NCBI RefSeq assembly: GCF_043195135.1
Contig: NZ_JBAFWP010000011.1
Reading direction: 5' to 3' (one strand)
Length of the DNA: 64,000 nt
Source: NCEH01 sp043195135
Lineage (GTDB): Bacteria > Pseudomonadota > Alphaproteobacteria > Rhizobiales > Xanthobacteraceae
In this document: positions 47,183-56,799 of the stretch, piece by piece
Layout: every line of letters starts with the position of its first letter
Position numbering within the stretch: position 1 is the first letter of the stretch
Notes under the pieces: model-generated
Database searches by the model: none
What the model was told of the DNA's origin: nothing
What the model saw: only the letters and a program-made list of their open reading frames with translations
Translations under genes and position numbers: made by a program

Positions 47183-48199
47183 ATGTCCGCTCGCTTCTCA
47201 TTTCCCCGCCTTGCCGCGGCGGCCACCTTGGCCGTTTCCCTCGCCGCCGGGCCGGCCCTGGCTGCCGAGGTGACGCTGCTGAACGTCTCCTACGACCCGA
47301 CGCGCGAATTCTATGTGGAATTCAACAAGGCGTTCGCGGCCAAGCTGGCCAAGGACAATCCCGGCGACACGCTGACGGTGCGCCAGTCGCACGGCGGCTC
47401 CGGCAAGCAGGCCCGCTCGGTGATCGACGGCCTGGAAGCCGACGTCGTCACCCTCGCCCTGGCGTATGACATCGACGCCATCGCCGAGCGCGGCCTGATC
47501 GCCGCCGATTGGCAGAAGCGGCTGCCGGACAATGCGGCGCCCTACACCTCGACCATCGTTTTCCTGGTGCGCAAGGGCAATCCCAAGGGCATCAAGGATT
47601 GGAACGACCTGATCAAGCCCGGCATCAAGGTGGTGACGCCGAACCCGAAGACCTCGGGCGGCGCGCGCTGGAATTATCTCGCGGCCTGGGGCTATGCCCT
47701 CAAGCACAATGGCGGCGATGAGGCTAAGGCCAAGGAGTTCGTCGCGGCCCTGTTCAAGAACGCCCCGGTGCTGGATACCGGCGCGCGCGGGTCCACGGTC
47801 ACCTTCGTCGAGCGCGGTATCGGCGACGTGCTGATCGCCTGGGAGAACGAAGCCTATCTCTCCATCAACGAACTGGGGCCGGACAAGTTCGACATCATCA
47901 CCCCCTCGCTCTCCATCCTGGCGGAGCCGCCGGTCGCGGTGGTGGACAAAGTCGTGGACAAGCGCGGCACCCGCAAGGTCGCCGAGGACTATCTGAAGTA
48001 TCTCTATTCGCCGGAAGGCCAGGAACTCGCGGCGAAGAACTATTATCGCCCCCGCGATCCCGCTGTCGCGGCCAAGTATAAGGGCAAGTTCGCCGCCGTC
48101 GAGCTGTTCACCATCGACCAGGTGTTCGGCGGCTGGGCGAAGGCGCAGAAGACGCACTTCTCCGACGGCGGCGTCTTCGACCAGATCTACAGCAATTGA
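47183..48199 (+). CDS. sbp: Sulfate ABC transporter substrate-binding protein
   Basis: Periplasmic sulfate-binding protein of 338 residues. Signal peptide of about 25 residues ends in PALAA. The mature part starts with VTLLNVSYDPTREFYVEFN, the typical Sbp start, and contains QSHGGSGKQARSVIDGLEADV and the PNPKTSGGARWNYLAAWGY sulfate-cradle region. ATG 47183 has GGAGGAA three nt upstream; the in-frame GTG 47165 overlaps that site and is rejected. It begins the sbp-cysTWA set. Confidence 0.95.
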   Translation: MSARFSFPRLAAAATLAVSLAAGPALAAEVTLLNVSYDPTREFYVEFNKAFAAKLAKDNPGDTLTVRQSHGGSGKQARSVIDGLEADVVTLALAYDIDAIAERGLIAADWQKRLPDNAAPYTSTIVFLVRKGNPKGIKDWNDLIKPGIKVVTPNPKTSGGARWNYLAAWGYALKHNGGDEAKAKEFVAALFKNAPVLDTGARGSTVTFVERGIGDVLIAWENEAYLSINELGPDKFDIITPSLSILAEPPVAVVDKVVDKRGTRKVAEDYLKYLYSPEGQELAAKNYYRPRDPAVAAKYKGKFAAVELFTIDQVFGGWAKAQKTHFSDGGVFDQIYSN

Positions 48200-48242
48200 T
48201 CTGGACCGATTATCTCCCGCCCCTGACCTCGGGGGTGGGAGC

Positions 48243-48278
48243 AACCGGCCCGCGGCCGTTGTGGCGCGCGGGCCGGTT
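48243..48278 (+). other. Strong stem-loop between sbp and cysT
   Basis: AACCGGCCCGCG (48243-48254) and CGCGGGCCGGTT (48267-48278) form a perfect 12-bp stem with a 12-nt loop and no T-run. A weaker C/G hairpin (48214-48241) precedes it. Such a structure after a binding-protein gene usually protects its mRNA and lowers expression of the permease genes; this is inference. Confidence 0.7.
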
Positions 48279-48358
48279 CCGCCTTCTCCTCCCCCCTTTC
48301 CCCGGCGTCCGCTTGGGATCAGGATCGGGGGCACCAGGGACCTGACCGAAAGACCACG

Positions 48359-49204
48359 ATGGCCACTGCCACCGCATCACGGCTCACTTTCCGCAAGCCC
48401 AGCGTCATTCCGGGCTTCGGGCTCACGCTGACGTGGCTGTGCCTGATCGTGCTGCTGCCGCTGTCCGCCTTGTTCCTCAAGACCAGCGAACTGAGCTTCG
48501 ACCGGCTCGTCGTCATCATGAGCAATGCGCGCACGCTGCATGCGTTGCAGATTTCGTTTGGCCTGTCGCTGGCCGCCGCCGCCATCAATCTCGTGTTCGG
48601 CGGTCTCGTGGTGTGGGTGCTGGTGCGCTATGATTTTCCCTTCAAGCGGGTGGTGGATGCCGTCATCGACATCCCCTTCGCCTTGCCCACGGCGGTGGCC
48701 GGCATCGCGCTGACCACGCTCTATGCCGAAAACGGTTGGATCGGCAGCCTGTTGGCGCCCTTGGGCATAAAGGTCTCCTTCACCCCGCTGGGCATTCTCG
48801 TCGCCCTGGTCTTCATCGGGCTGCCGTTCGTGGTGCGAACGGTGCAACCGGTGCTGGCCGATCTCGACGCCGAGCTGGAGGATGCCGCCGCCAGCCTCGG
48901 CGCGACGCGGTCGCAGACCATCTGGCGGGTGGTCCTGCCCAGCATCTGGCCGGCTTTGCTGACCGGCTTCGCCATGGCGTTCGCCCGCGCGGTCGGGGAA
49001 TACGGCTCCGTCATCTTCATCGCCGGCAATCTGCCGGGCGTCTCGGAAATCGCCCCGCTGCTGATCGTGATCCGGCTGGAGGAGTTCCGCTATGCCGATG
49101 CCACCGCCATCGCCAGCGTGATGCTGCTCGCCTCGTTCGTCCTTCTGTTCATCATCAACCGCTTGCAGCATTGGGCGGAATCGCGCGGCGGGAGGGAACA
49201 TTGA
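48359..49204 (+). CDS. cysT: Sulfate ABC transporter permease CysT
   Basis: A 281-residue inner-membrane permease with six hydrophobic spans and the EAA-type loop (LEDAAASLGATRSQTIWRVVLP) that contacts the ATPase. Conserved segments ALPTAVAGIALTTLYAENGW and VIFIAGNLPGVSEIAPLLI are typical of CysT/CysU. Its stop overlaps the cysW start by 4 nt (TTGA). Confidence 0.95.
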   Translation: MATATASRLTFRKPSVIPGFGLTLTWLCLIVLLPLSALFLKTSELSFDRLVVIMSNARTLHALQISFGLSLAAAAINLVFGGLVVWVLVRYDFPFKRVVDAVIDIPFALPTAVAGIALTTLYAENGWIGSLLAPLGIKVSFTPLGILVALVFIGLPFVVRTVQPVLADLDAELEDAAASLGATRSQTIWRVVLPSIWPALLTGFAMAFARAVGEYGSVIFIAGNLPGVSEIAPLLIVIRLEEFRYADATAIASVMLLASFVLLFIINRLQHWAESRGGREH

Positions 49205-50114
49205 GCCTCCTGGAGCCGGCCGCCCTGGCCCAGCCGCTCGCCTCCGACGGGCCGCCCACGCTGGCGAAGCAGGCGCGCGCCCAGAACGGCCACCGCCCGG
49301 CCCGCACCGAGCCCGCGGCGGTGCGTATCGCCCTCACCCTGATCGCCCTGGCCTTTCTCGGCCTGTTCATCGGCTTGCCCCTGCTGCTGGTGTTCGTGGA
49401 GGCGTTCAAGCGTGGCTTTGCGGCCTATGTGGCGGCGCTGAGCGATCCCGATGCGCTCGCCGCCATCCGCCTGACCCTTCTGGTGGCGGCGATCTCGGTG
49501 ACGGCGAACGTGATCTTCGGCCTCGTGGCCTCCTGGGCCATTGCGAAATTCGACTTCACCGGCAAGAGCTTGCTGATCACCCTGATCGACCTGCCGTTCT
49601 CGGTTTCCCCCGTGGTGGCGGGCCTGATCTATGTGCTGCTGTTCGGCAGCCAGGGCCTGTTCGCGGCCTATCTCCAGGCCTGGGACGTGAAGATCATCTT
49701 CGCGCTGCCGGGCATCGTGCTCGCCACCATCTTCGTCACCTTCCCGTTCGTGGCGCGCGAATTGATTCCGCTGATGCAGGAGCAGGGTACGGCGGAGGAG
49801 GAGGCGGCCATCTCGCTCGGCGCCTCGGGCCTCTCCACCTTCTTTCGCGTCACGCTGCCCAATGTGAAATGGGCGCTGCTCTACGGCGTGCTGCTCTGCA
49901 ACGCCCGCGCCATGGGCGAGTTCGGGGCGGTGTCGGTGGTGTCCGGCCATGTGCGCGGGCTCACCAACACCATGCCGCTGCACATCGAGATCTTGTACAA
50001 CGAGTATCAGTTCGGCGCCTCGTTCGCGGTCGCCTCGCTGCTCGCCCTGCTGGCCCTGGTCACGCTGATCGCCAAGACCATATTGGAAAGCCGGCTCGCG
50101 GAAGAGGACCCCCG

Positions 50115-50118
<4 letters not shown>
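49201..50118 (+). CDS. cysW: Sulfate ABC transporter permease CysW
   Basis: A 305-residue permease, partner of CysT. The spans begin at about residue 42 after a hydrophilic N-terminal lead; the EAA loop is EEEAAISLGASGLSTFFRVTLP and the end region has SVVSGHVRGLTNTMPLHIEI. Start is TTG 49201 inside the cysT stop with GGGAGGGAACA upstream. The upstream open frame (from 48736) is only the shadow of cysT. Its stop overlaps the cysA ATG (ATGA). Confidence 0.93.
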
Positions 50119-51164
<1,046 letters not shown>

Positions 51165-51191
51165 AAAAAAGGACGCCGGAACAGCGCGTCC
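51165..51191 (-). terminator. Minus-strand terminator-like hairpin behind cysA
   Basis: GGACGC (51171-51176) and GCGTCC (51186-51191) form a 6-bp stem; on the minus strand it is followed by seven T (51170-51164 side). It would stop transcripts coming leftwards from the parS region or petABC read-through, not cysA itself. Confidence 0.45.
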
Positions 51192-51211
51192 CGGCCCGGC
51201 GCGGGACAAAA

Positions 51212-51227
51212 TGTTTCACGTGAAACA
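51212..51227. other. parS centromere site (ParB binding)
   Basis: TGTTTCACGTGAAACA is a perfect 16-bp palindrome and fits the conserved bacterial chromosomal parS consensus (core GTTTCACGTGAAAC). It lies in the non-coding gap after cysA. I saw no second copy in the window. parS sites cluster near the replication origin, so this places the window in the origin-proximal region. Confidence 0.88.
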
Positions 51228-51486
51228 ATGGCTTAGCGCGGACGAAATGCGGTTTCGTGACGCTTCTCCGCGCCTGTCCGGCGGACGACAGCGCGATTTC
51301 GGATGAAGTTCACGCGATGAATTTCGGCGAACTTGCCGCGCCGCCGCTTCCCCCGTCCACCGGCCGCCGGGCGGGCGCCCGGCCTGAAAACCGCCCATCA
51401 TATGGGCAGCCCAATCCATGAGCAGGCGACCCGGCGCCGTGATCTCGGCGCGACCGCGCGGCGCCGGAGGGCCCCGCCAGGACCGT

Positions 51487-51559
51487 ACCGACCCGCCAAG
51501 GCCGAACCGATCCGCCAAGACCGAACCGAACCGCCCGGACCGAACCGACCCGCGAAAAG
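51487..51559. repeat. 19-bp tandem repeat, nearly four units
   Basis: Units start at 51487, 51506, 51525 and 51544, each of the form ACCGAnCCGCCnnGnCCGA; the fourth is cut short and runs into the petC terminator. Units 1 and 2 differ at two positions; unit 3 is more divergent. The rest of the 446-nt gap from cysA to petC holds the parS site and the two terminators but no gene. Confidence 0.75.
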
Positions 51560-51583
51560 AAAAGGGCCCCGCAAGGGGCCCTT
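51554..51583 (-). terminator. Rho-independent terminator of petABC
   Basis: Perfect 9-bp stem AAGGGCCCC / GGGGCCCTT with a GCAA loop (51562-51583), followed on the minus strand by TTTTCTTTT. It lies 27 nt after the petC stop. Confidence 0.88.
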
Positions 51584-51609
51584 CGGATCTCCTGGCACGG
51601 AACCGGCGC

Positions 51610-52446
51610 TCAGTGCGCCACGTCCTTCCAGACCTTCTTCTTGGTGAAATACAGCAGGCCGGACAGCACGATCAGGAAGATCATGACCTGGAAGCCGATG
51701 CGCTTGCGCGCGTCGAGATGGGGCTCGGCCATCCACATCATGAAAGCCGACACGTCGCGGGAATAATTGTCCAGCGTCGCGGGCGTGCCGTCGGTGTATT
51801 CCACCTGTCCGTCGCTGAGCGGCTTCGGCATGGCGATCTGGTGGCCGGGGAAATATTTGTTGTAGTGCAGGCCCGGCTGCACCTTCATGCCTTCCGGCGG
51901 GTCCACATAGCCGTTCAGCAGCGCGTGGATATAGTCAACGCCGCCTTCCTGATACTGGGTGAAGGCGTCCAGGATGAAGCCCGGGAAGCCGACGTGGCTG
52001 GCGCGCGCCTTGGCGAGCACCGAGAAGTCCGGCGGCAGGGCGCCGCCATTGGCGACGCGGGCGGCCGGATCGTTCGGGAACGGCGCCGGCCAATGGTCCG
52101 AGAGGCGGCCGGGGCGCTGGAACATCTCGCCCTGGTCGTTCGGCCCGTCGGTGATCTGATATTCGCTCGCCACCGCCTTGGCCTGGGCCTCGCTGAAGCC
52201 GGGGCCGCCGGGCTGGGCCAGGTTGCGGAAATAGAAGAAATTGGCCGAGTGGCAGCTGGCGCAGACTTCGCGGAACACCTTGAAGCCACGCTGGAGCTGC
52301 CCCTGGTCGAAACTGCCGAAGGGGCCGGCGAACGACCAGGATTCCCGGTGGGGAAGGTCGTCGTGCCCGCCTTCGGCGGCCCGTGCCGGCGCACCGAGCA
52401 GGAGGGCCGCCGCGACGGCACCGAAGAGGATACTGCGCTTGATCAT
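51610..52446 (-). CDS. petC: Cytochrome c1 of the bc1 complex
   Basis: A 278-residue heme protein of ubiquinol:cytochrome c reductase. Signal peptide of about 23 residues (cleaved near ARA-AEGG), heme-binding C62-A-S-C-H66, the PGLHYNKYFPGHQIAMPKPL block with the axial-methionine region, and a C-terminal membrane anchor (VMIFLIVLSGLLYF) with lysine tail. GGAGAGAG precedes the ATG. It follows petB by 20 nt, so cytochrome b and c1 are separate polypeptides, unlike the fused fbcH of Bradyrhizobium. Confidence 0.96.
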   Translation of the reverse strand: MIKRSILFGAVAAALLLGAPARAAEGGHDDLPHRESWSFAGPFGSFDQGQLQRGFKVFREVCASCHSANFFYFRNLAQPGGPGFSEAQAKAVASEYQITDGPNDQGEMFQRPGRLSDHWPAPFPNDPAARVANGGALPPDFSVLAKARASHVGFPGFILDAFTQYQEGGVDYIHALLNGYVDPPEGMKVQPGLHYNKYFPGHQIAMPKPLSDGQVEYTDGTPATLDNYSRDVSAFMMWMAEPHLDARKRIGFQVMIFLIVLSGLLYFTKKKVWKDVAH

Positions 52447-52466
52447 CTCTCTCTCCGCGTGCTCGC

Positions 52467-53738
52467 TCAGCCCTTGGTCTGCGGGGCGGCCGCGCCCGCA
52501 ACCACCGTGGCGCCATTGCGCGCCAGGACGGCGTCCGCGATGGAGGCCGGCAGCGGCTTCGGGCGCTCGAACAGGCCGAGCAGAGGCAGGATGATGAGGA
52601 AGTGAATGAAGTAATAGGCCGTCAGGATGCGCGAGGCGATGACGAAACCGCCTTCCGCAGGCTGCGAGCCGAGATAGCCGAGGCCCACCGCCACCACCGC
52701 GAAGATCCAGAAGAACTGGCGGTAGAGGGGACGATAGCGGGCCGAGCGCACCTTGGAGGTGTCAAGCCAGGGCAGGAAGGCCAGCACCGCGATGGCGCTG
52801 AACATGGCGAGCACGCCGCCGAGCTTGTCCGGGATCGAGCGCAGGATCGCGTAGAAGGGCAGGAAGTACCATTCCGGCACGATGTGCGCGGGGGTGGAGA
52901 GCGGGTTGGCCGGAATGTAATTGTCCGGATGGCCCATGTAGTTCGGGATGTAGAAGATGAAGTAGGAGAAGAACAGCAGGAACACCACCATGCCGAAGAT
53001 GTCCTTCACCGTCGCGTACGGGGTGAAAGGCACGGTGTCCTTGGCGACGCTCTTCACTTCCACGCCGTCGGGATTGTTCTGCCCCACGTGGTGCAGCGCC
53101 CAGATGTGCAGGATGACGACGCCCGCGATCATGAAGGGCAGCAGATAATGCAGCGCGAAGAAGCGGTTGAGGGTCGGGTCGCCGACCGAATAGCCGCCCC
53201 ACAGCCATTCCACGATCACCGTGCCGACCACCGGGATGGCCGAGAACAGGTTGGTGATGACGGTGGCGCCCCAATAGGACATCTGGCCCCAGGGCAGCAC
53301 ATAGCCCATGAAGGCGGTGGCCATCATCAGCAGGTAGATGATCACGCCGAGGATCCACAGCACCTCGCGCGGCGCCTTGTAGGAGCCGTAATAGAGGCCG
53401 CGGAAGATGTGGATATAGACCGCGATGAAGAACATCGAGGCGCCGTTGGCGTGGATGTATCGCAGCAGCCAGCCGAAGCTCACGTCGCGCATGATGTGCT
53501 CGACGCGGGCGAAGGAGATCGGCGCATAGGCCGTGTAGTGCATCGCCAGCACGACGCCGGACAGGATCTGCACCCCCAGCATCATCGTGAGGATGGCGCC
53601 GAACGTGTACCAATAGTTCAGATTCTTCGGGGTCGGATACGACACCGCCGAAGAATGCAGGAGCCCCATGATCGGCAACCGGCTCTCGAACCAGCGCGCG
53701 ATCTTTCCCTGGGGCTGGTAGGTGGAATGTCCTTCCAT
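52467..53738 (-). CDS. petB: Cytochrome b of the bc1 complex
   Basis: A 423-residue integral membrane protein with eight spans and the heme-ligand histidine pairs in the second and fourth helices. It carries the Qo-site PEWY motif in HIVPEWYFLPFYAIL and the GYVLPWGQMSYWGATV segment. Start MEGHSTYQPQGKIARW has AAGG upstream. Middle gene of petABC. The C-terminal extension after the last span is short and Ala/Pro-rich. Confidence 0.97.
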   Translation of the reverse strand: MEGHSTYQPQGKIARWFESRLPIMGLLHSSAVSYPTPKNLNYWYTFGAILTMMLGVQILSGVVLAMHYTAYAPISFARVEHIMRDVSFGWLLRYIHANGASMFFIAVYIHIFRGLYYGSYKAPREVLWILGVIIYLLMMATAFMGYVLPWGQMSYWGATVITNLFSAIPVVGTVIVEWLWGGYSVGDPTLNRFFALHYLLPFMIAGVVILHIWALHHVGQNNPDGVEVKSVAKDTVPFTPYATVKDIFGMVVFLLFFSYFIFYIPNYMGHPDNYIPANPLSTPAHIVPEWYFLPFYAILRSIPDKLGGVLAMFSAIAVLAFLPWLDTSKVRSARYRPLYRQFFWIFAVVAVGLGYLGSQPAEGGFVIASRILTAYYFIHFLIILPLLGLFERPKPLPASIADAVLARNGATVVAGAAAPQTKG

Positions 53739-53774
53739 GGGTCCAACCTTTTTTGAGCGGGCGACGACCGCGCG

Positions 53775-54299
53775 TCAGCCAATCACGATCTTGGAGTCAG
53801 AAACGAAATTGTACGGCGGCACCGCCAGATTCAGCGGCGCCGGCCCGACGCGCACGCGGCCCGAGGAATCATATTGCGAGCCGTGGCAGGGGCAGAACCA
53901 GCCGTCATAATTGCCCTGGTGGCCGAGCGGGACGCAGCCGAGATGGGTGCAGATGCCGATCACCACGAGCCATTTGTCGTGGCCGGCCTTCACGCGGTCC
54001 TGGTCGGGCTGCGGGTCGATCAGCTGGTTGAGCGGCACGGCGCGGGCGAGTTCCACGTCCTTCGCGAGCCGGTTGAATACGAAGATCGGCTTGCCGCGCC
54101 ACATGAAGGTCACGATCTGGCCTTCCTGGATCGGCGACAGGTCCACCTCGGTGGTGGAGAGCGCGAGCACGGACGCATCCGGCTGCAGCTGGGAGACGAA
54201 CGGCCAGATCATGCCGGCGACGCCCACCGCGCCGACAGCGCCGGTCGCGATATAAAGGAAGTCCCGGCGGTTGGTTCCCGACGTCTCCGTATGTGCCAC
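53775..54299 (-). CDS. petA: Rieske iron-sulfur protein of the bc1 complex
   Basis: A 174-residue protein with an N-terminal twin-arginine-like anchor (NRRDFLYIATGAVGAVG) and the [2Fe-2S] motifs C117-T-H119-L-G-C122 and C136-P-C138-H139-GSQYD; C122 and C138 form the usual disulfide. I chose GTG 54299 (MAHTETSGTNRRD) because AGGA lies about 9 nt before it; GTG 54314 would add five residues. First gene of petABC, divergent from trmL. Confidence 0.96.
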   Translation of the reverse strand: MAHTETSGTNRRDFLYIATGAVGAVGVAGMIWPFVSQLQPDASVLALSTTEVDLSPIQEGQIVTFMWRGKPIFVFNRLAKDVELARAVPLNQLIDPQPDQDRVKAGHDKWLVVIGICTHLGCVPLGHQGNYDGWFCPCHGSQYDSSGRVRVGPAPLNLAVPPYNFVSDSKIVIG

Positions 54300-54566
54300 G
54301 GCGCTTGTCCTCACTCGTCTGTCCGATCAGACCATCGCGGTGCGCAGTTCCTGCGGGATAATCGTTGCACGGGAATCCCGAACCGGGCCGCGCGCGACGC
54401 GAGGTCGAATGTGACAGCTCCGCTTACGCAAAGAGCCACCTTCGAGTGCCTCTAATTGCACCCTCTTTTGCCCTTGTCCAGATCACCGCCATGCGGCACG
54501 CGGTCCTGCTTCTGCCCGAACACTGGCACGATATAGCCATATTTGCACCGCGGAGACTGCGCCGAC

Positions 54567-55031
54567 ATGATCCTCGCCCTTTATTGCCCGGATATCGCGC
54601 AGAACGCGGGAACCTGCCTGCGCACCGGCGCCTGCCTCGGTATTCCCGTGCATTTCATCGAGCCCGCGGGCTTTCCCATCAGCGCCGCCGCCTTCCGAAG
54701 GGCGGGCCTGGATTATGTCGAGCATGCGGATTTTGTGCGGCACGATTCCTTCGCGGCGTTCGAGGACTGGCGGCGCGCGGAGGGCCGGCGGCTGGTGCTT
54801 TTCACTACGCGCGGCGCAATGCCTTACGTTGAGTTCGCATTCTCCCCACAAGATATATTGCTGTTCGGGCGCGAGTCGGCCGGCGTGCCGCACGAGGTGC
54901 ACGAGAGCGCCGATGCGCGCCTGCTCATTCCCCTGCGTCCCGGCCTGCGCTCGCTCAATGTGGCCGTGTCCGCGGGCATCGCGCTCGCCGAGGGGTTGCG
55001 GCAGACGCACGGCTTTCCCCCCGCCTCGTGA
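54567..55031 (+). CDS. trmL: tRNA (cytidine(34)-2'-O)-methyltransferase
   Basis: A 154-residue SPOUT-class enzyme methylating the wobble nucleotide of tRNA-Leu. The SPOUT knot motifs are visible: LYCPDIAQNAGTCLRTGACLG at the start, then LLFGRESAGVP and LRSLNVAVSAGIALAEGL. ATG 54567 has CGGAGA upstream; the frame to 54543 adds nothing family-like. Divergent from the pet operon, with a 252-nt gap in which I see no other gene. Confidence 0.92.
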   Translation: MILALYCPDIAQNAGTCLRTGACLGIPVHFIEPAGFPISAAAFRRAGLDYVEHADFVRHDSFAAFEDWRRAEGRRLVLFTTRGAMPYVEFAFSPQDILLFGRESAGVPHEVHESADARLLIPLRPGLRSLNVAVSAGIALAEGLRQTHGFPPAS

Positions 55032-55080
55032 AGCTTCACCCCTTCCGCCCGCGCGCGCCGGCGGCTAAACCTGCGATGCC

Positions 55081-56763
55081 ATGATCGAACCTGCTTCCTC
55101 CGCCCCCGCAGACCGGCTGCTGATCGCGGCCGCCCAGCTCAATCCCGTGGTCGGCGATGTCGCGGGCAATGCCGCGCGCATCCGCGCGGTGCGCGACGAG
55201 GCCAAGGCGCAGGGCGCCGACCTCGTGGTGTTCAGCGAATTGTTCCTGTGCGGCTATCCGCCCGAGGATCTGGTGCTGAAGCCGGCATTCCAGCAGGCCT
55301 GCCGCCAGGCAATCGAGGCGCTCGCCGCCGAAAGCGCCGAGGGGCCCGCGCTGCTGGTGGGCGCGCCCTGGGTGGACAATGGCCGGCTCCACAATGCCGT
55401 GCTGCTGCTGGAGGGCGGGCGCATCGCCGCGATCCGCTACAAGGTGGATTTGCCCAATTACGGCGTGTTCGACGAGAAGCGCGTGTTCGTGCCCGGCCCC
55501 CTGCCCGGCCCGATCCCATTCAAGGGCGTGCGGCTCGGCGTGCCGGTGTGCGAGGACATCTGGGGCCCGGACGTGGTGGAATGCCTCGCCGAGACCGGCG
55601 CGGAAATCCTCATCGTGCCCAACGGCTCGCCCTATCGCCGCTCGGTCTATGACGAGCGCGCCAACATCGCCGTCGCGCGCGTGGTGGAGAGCGGGCTGCC
55701 GCTGCTCTATGTGAACCAGGTGGGCGGGCAGGACGAATTGGTGTTCGACGGCGCCTCGTTCGCGCTCAATGCCGACCGCACGCTGGCCATGCAGTTTCCC
55801 GGCTTCCAGGAACGGGTGCGCCTCACGGTGTGGGAGCGCTTCGCCAATGGCTGGCGCTGCACCGAGGCGCCGCGCGCCGACCGGATCGAGGGCGACGAGG
55901 CGGATTACGCCGCCTGCGTGCTCGGGCTGCGGGATTATGTGACCAAGAACGGCTTTCCCGGCGTGGTGCTGGGCCTCTCGGGCGGCGTGGACAGCGCCAT
56001 CTGCGCCGCCATGGCGGTGGATGCGCTCGGGCCGGACAAGGTCCATTGCATCATGCTGCCCTACCGCTACACCTCGGCCGACAGCTTCGCCGATGCGGCC
56101 GAGGTGGCTGAAAAGCTCGGCATCCGCTACGACATCGTGCCCATCGCCCCGGCGGTGGAGGCGCTGGAAGGCGTGCTCGCGCCCCTGTTCGCCGGCCGCG
56201 AGAAGGATGTGACGGAGGAGAACCTCCAGTCGCGCGTGCGCGGCACGCTGCTGATGTCGATCTCCAACAAATTCGGCCCCATGGTGGTGACCACGGGCAA
56301 CAAGTCGGAAATGTCCACCGGCTACGCCACGCTCTATGGCGACATGAACGGCGGCTACAATCCCATCAAGGATCTGTACAAGACCGAGGTGTTCCGCCTG
56401 TCCCACCTGCGCAACCGCTGGAAGCCGGTGGGCGCGCTCGGCCCGGACGGCGAGGTGATCGCCCCGCGCCTGATCGACAAGCCGCCCACCGCCGAACTGC
56501 GGGAAAACCAGAAGGACCAGGATTCGCTGCCGCCCTACGAGGTGCTCGACGCCATCCTCGCGCGGCTGGTGGAATCGGAAACCTCGGTGGCGCAATTGGT
56601 CGCGGAAGGGTTCGAGGAGGCGCTGGTGAAGCGCGTGGACCGCATGCTGAACCTTGCCGAATACAAGCGCCGGCAGGCCGCGCCGGGCGTGAAGGTCACG
56701 GTGCGCAATTTCGGCCGCGACCGCCGCTATCCCATCACCAACCGGTTCCGCGATCCCGGCTGA
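55081..56763 (+). CDS. nadE: Glutamine-dependent NAD+ synthetase
   Basis: Final step of NAD synthesis, amidating nicotinate adenine dinucleotide. N-terminal nitrilase-type glutaminase with the Glu-Lys-Cys triad (E53 in FSELFLCGYPPED, Lys in YKVDLPNYGVF, Cys in VPVCEDIW) and C-terminal ATP-binding synthetase with LGLSGGVDSAI and the TGNKSEMSTGYATLYGDMNG segment (about residues 290-560). 560 residues is normal for this bifunctional type. It follows trmL by 49 nt on the same strand. Confidence 0.96.
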   Translation: MIEPASSAPADRLLIAAAQLNPVVGDVAGNAARIRAVRDEAKAQGADLVVFSELFLCGYPPEDLVLKPAFQQACRQAIEALAAESAEGPALLVGAPWVDNGRLHNAVLLLEGGRIAAIRYKVDLPNYGVFDEKRVFVPGPLPGPIPFKGVRLGVPVCEDIWGPDVVECLAETGAEILIVPNGSPYRRSVYDERANIAVARVVESGLPLLYVNQVGGQDELVFDGASFALNADRTLAMQFPGFQERVRLTVWERFANGWRCTEAPRADRIEGDEADYAACVLGLRDYVTKNGFPGVVLGLSGGVDSAICAAMAVDALGPDKVHCIMLPYRYTSADSFADAAEVAEKLGIRYDIVPIAPAVEALEGVLAPLFAGREKDVTEENLQSRVRGTLLMSISNKFGPMVVTTGNKSEMSTGYATLYGDMNGGYNPIKDLYKTEVFRLSHLRNRWKPVGALGPDGEVIAPRLIDKPPTAELRENQKDQDSLPPYEVLDAILARLVESETSVAQLVAEGFEEALVKRVDRMLNLAEYKRRQAAPGVKVTVRNFGRDRRYPITNRFRDPG

Positions 56764-56799
56764 GGGCGGGAAGCCGCGCCGCGTAGCGCGGCAATCGTC

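Noticed and set aside
51216..51518. Open frames in the cysA-petC gap as a small gene
   Set aside because: They span the parS palindrome and the tandem repeat, are Arg/Gly/Pro-rich, and lack ribosome binding sites.
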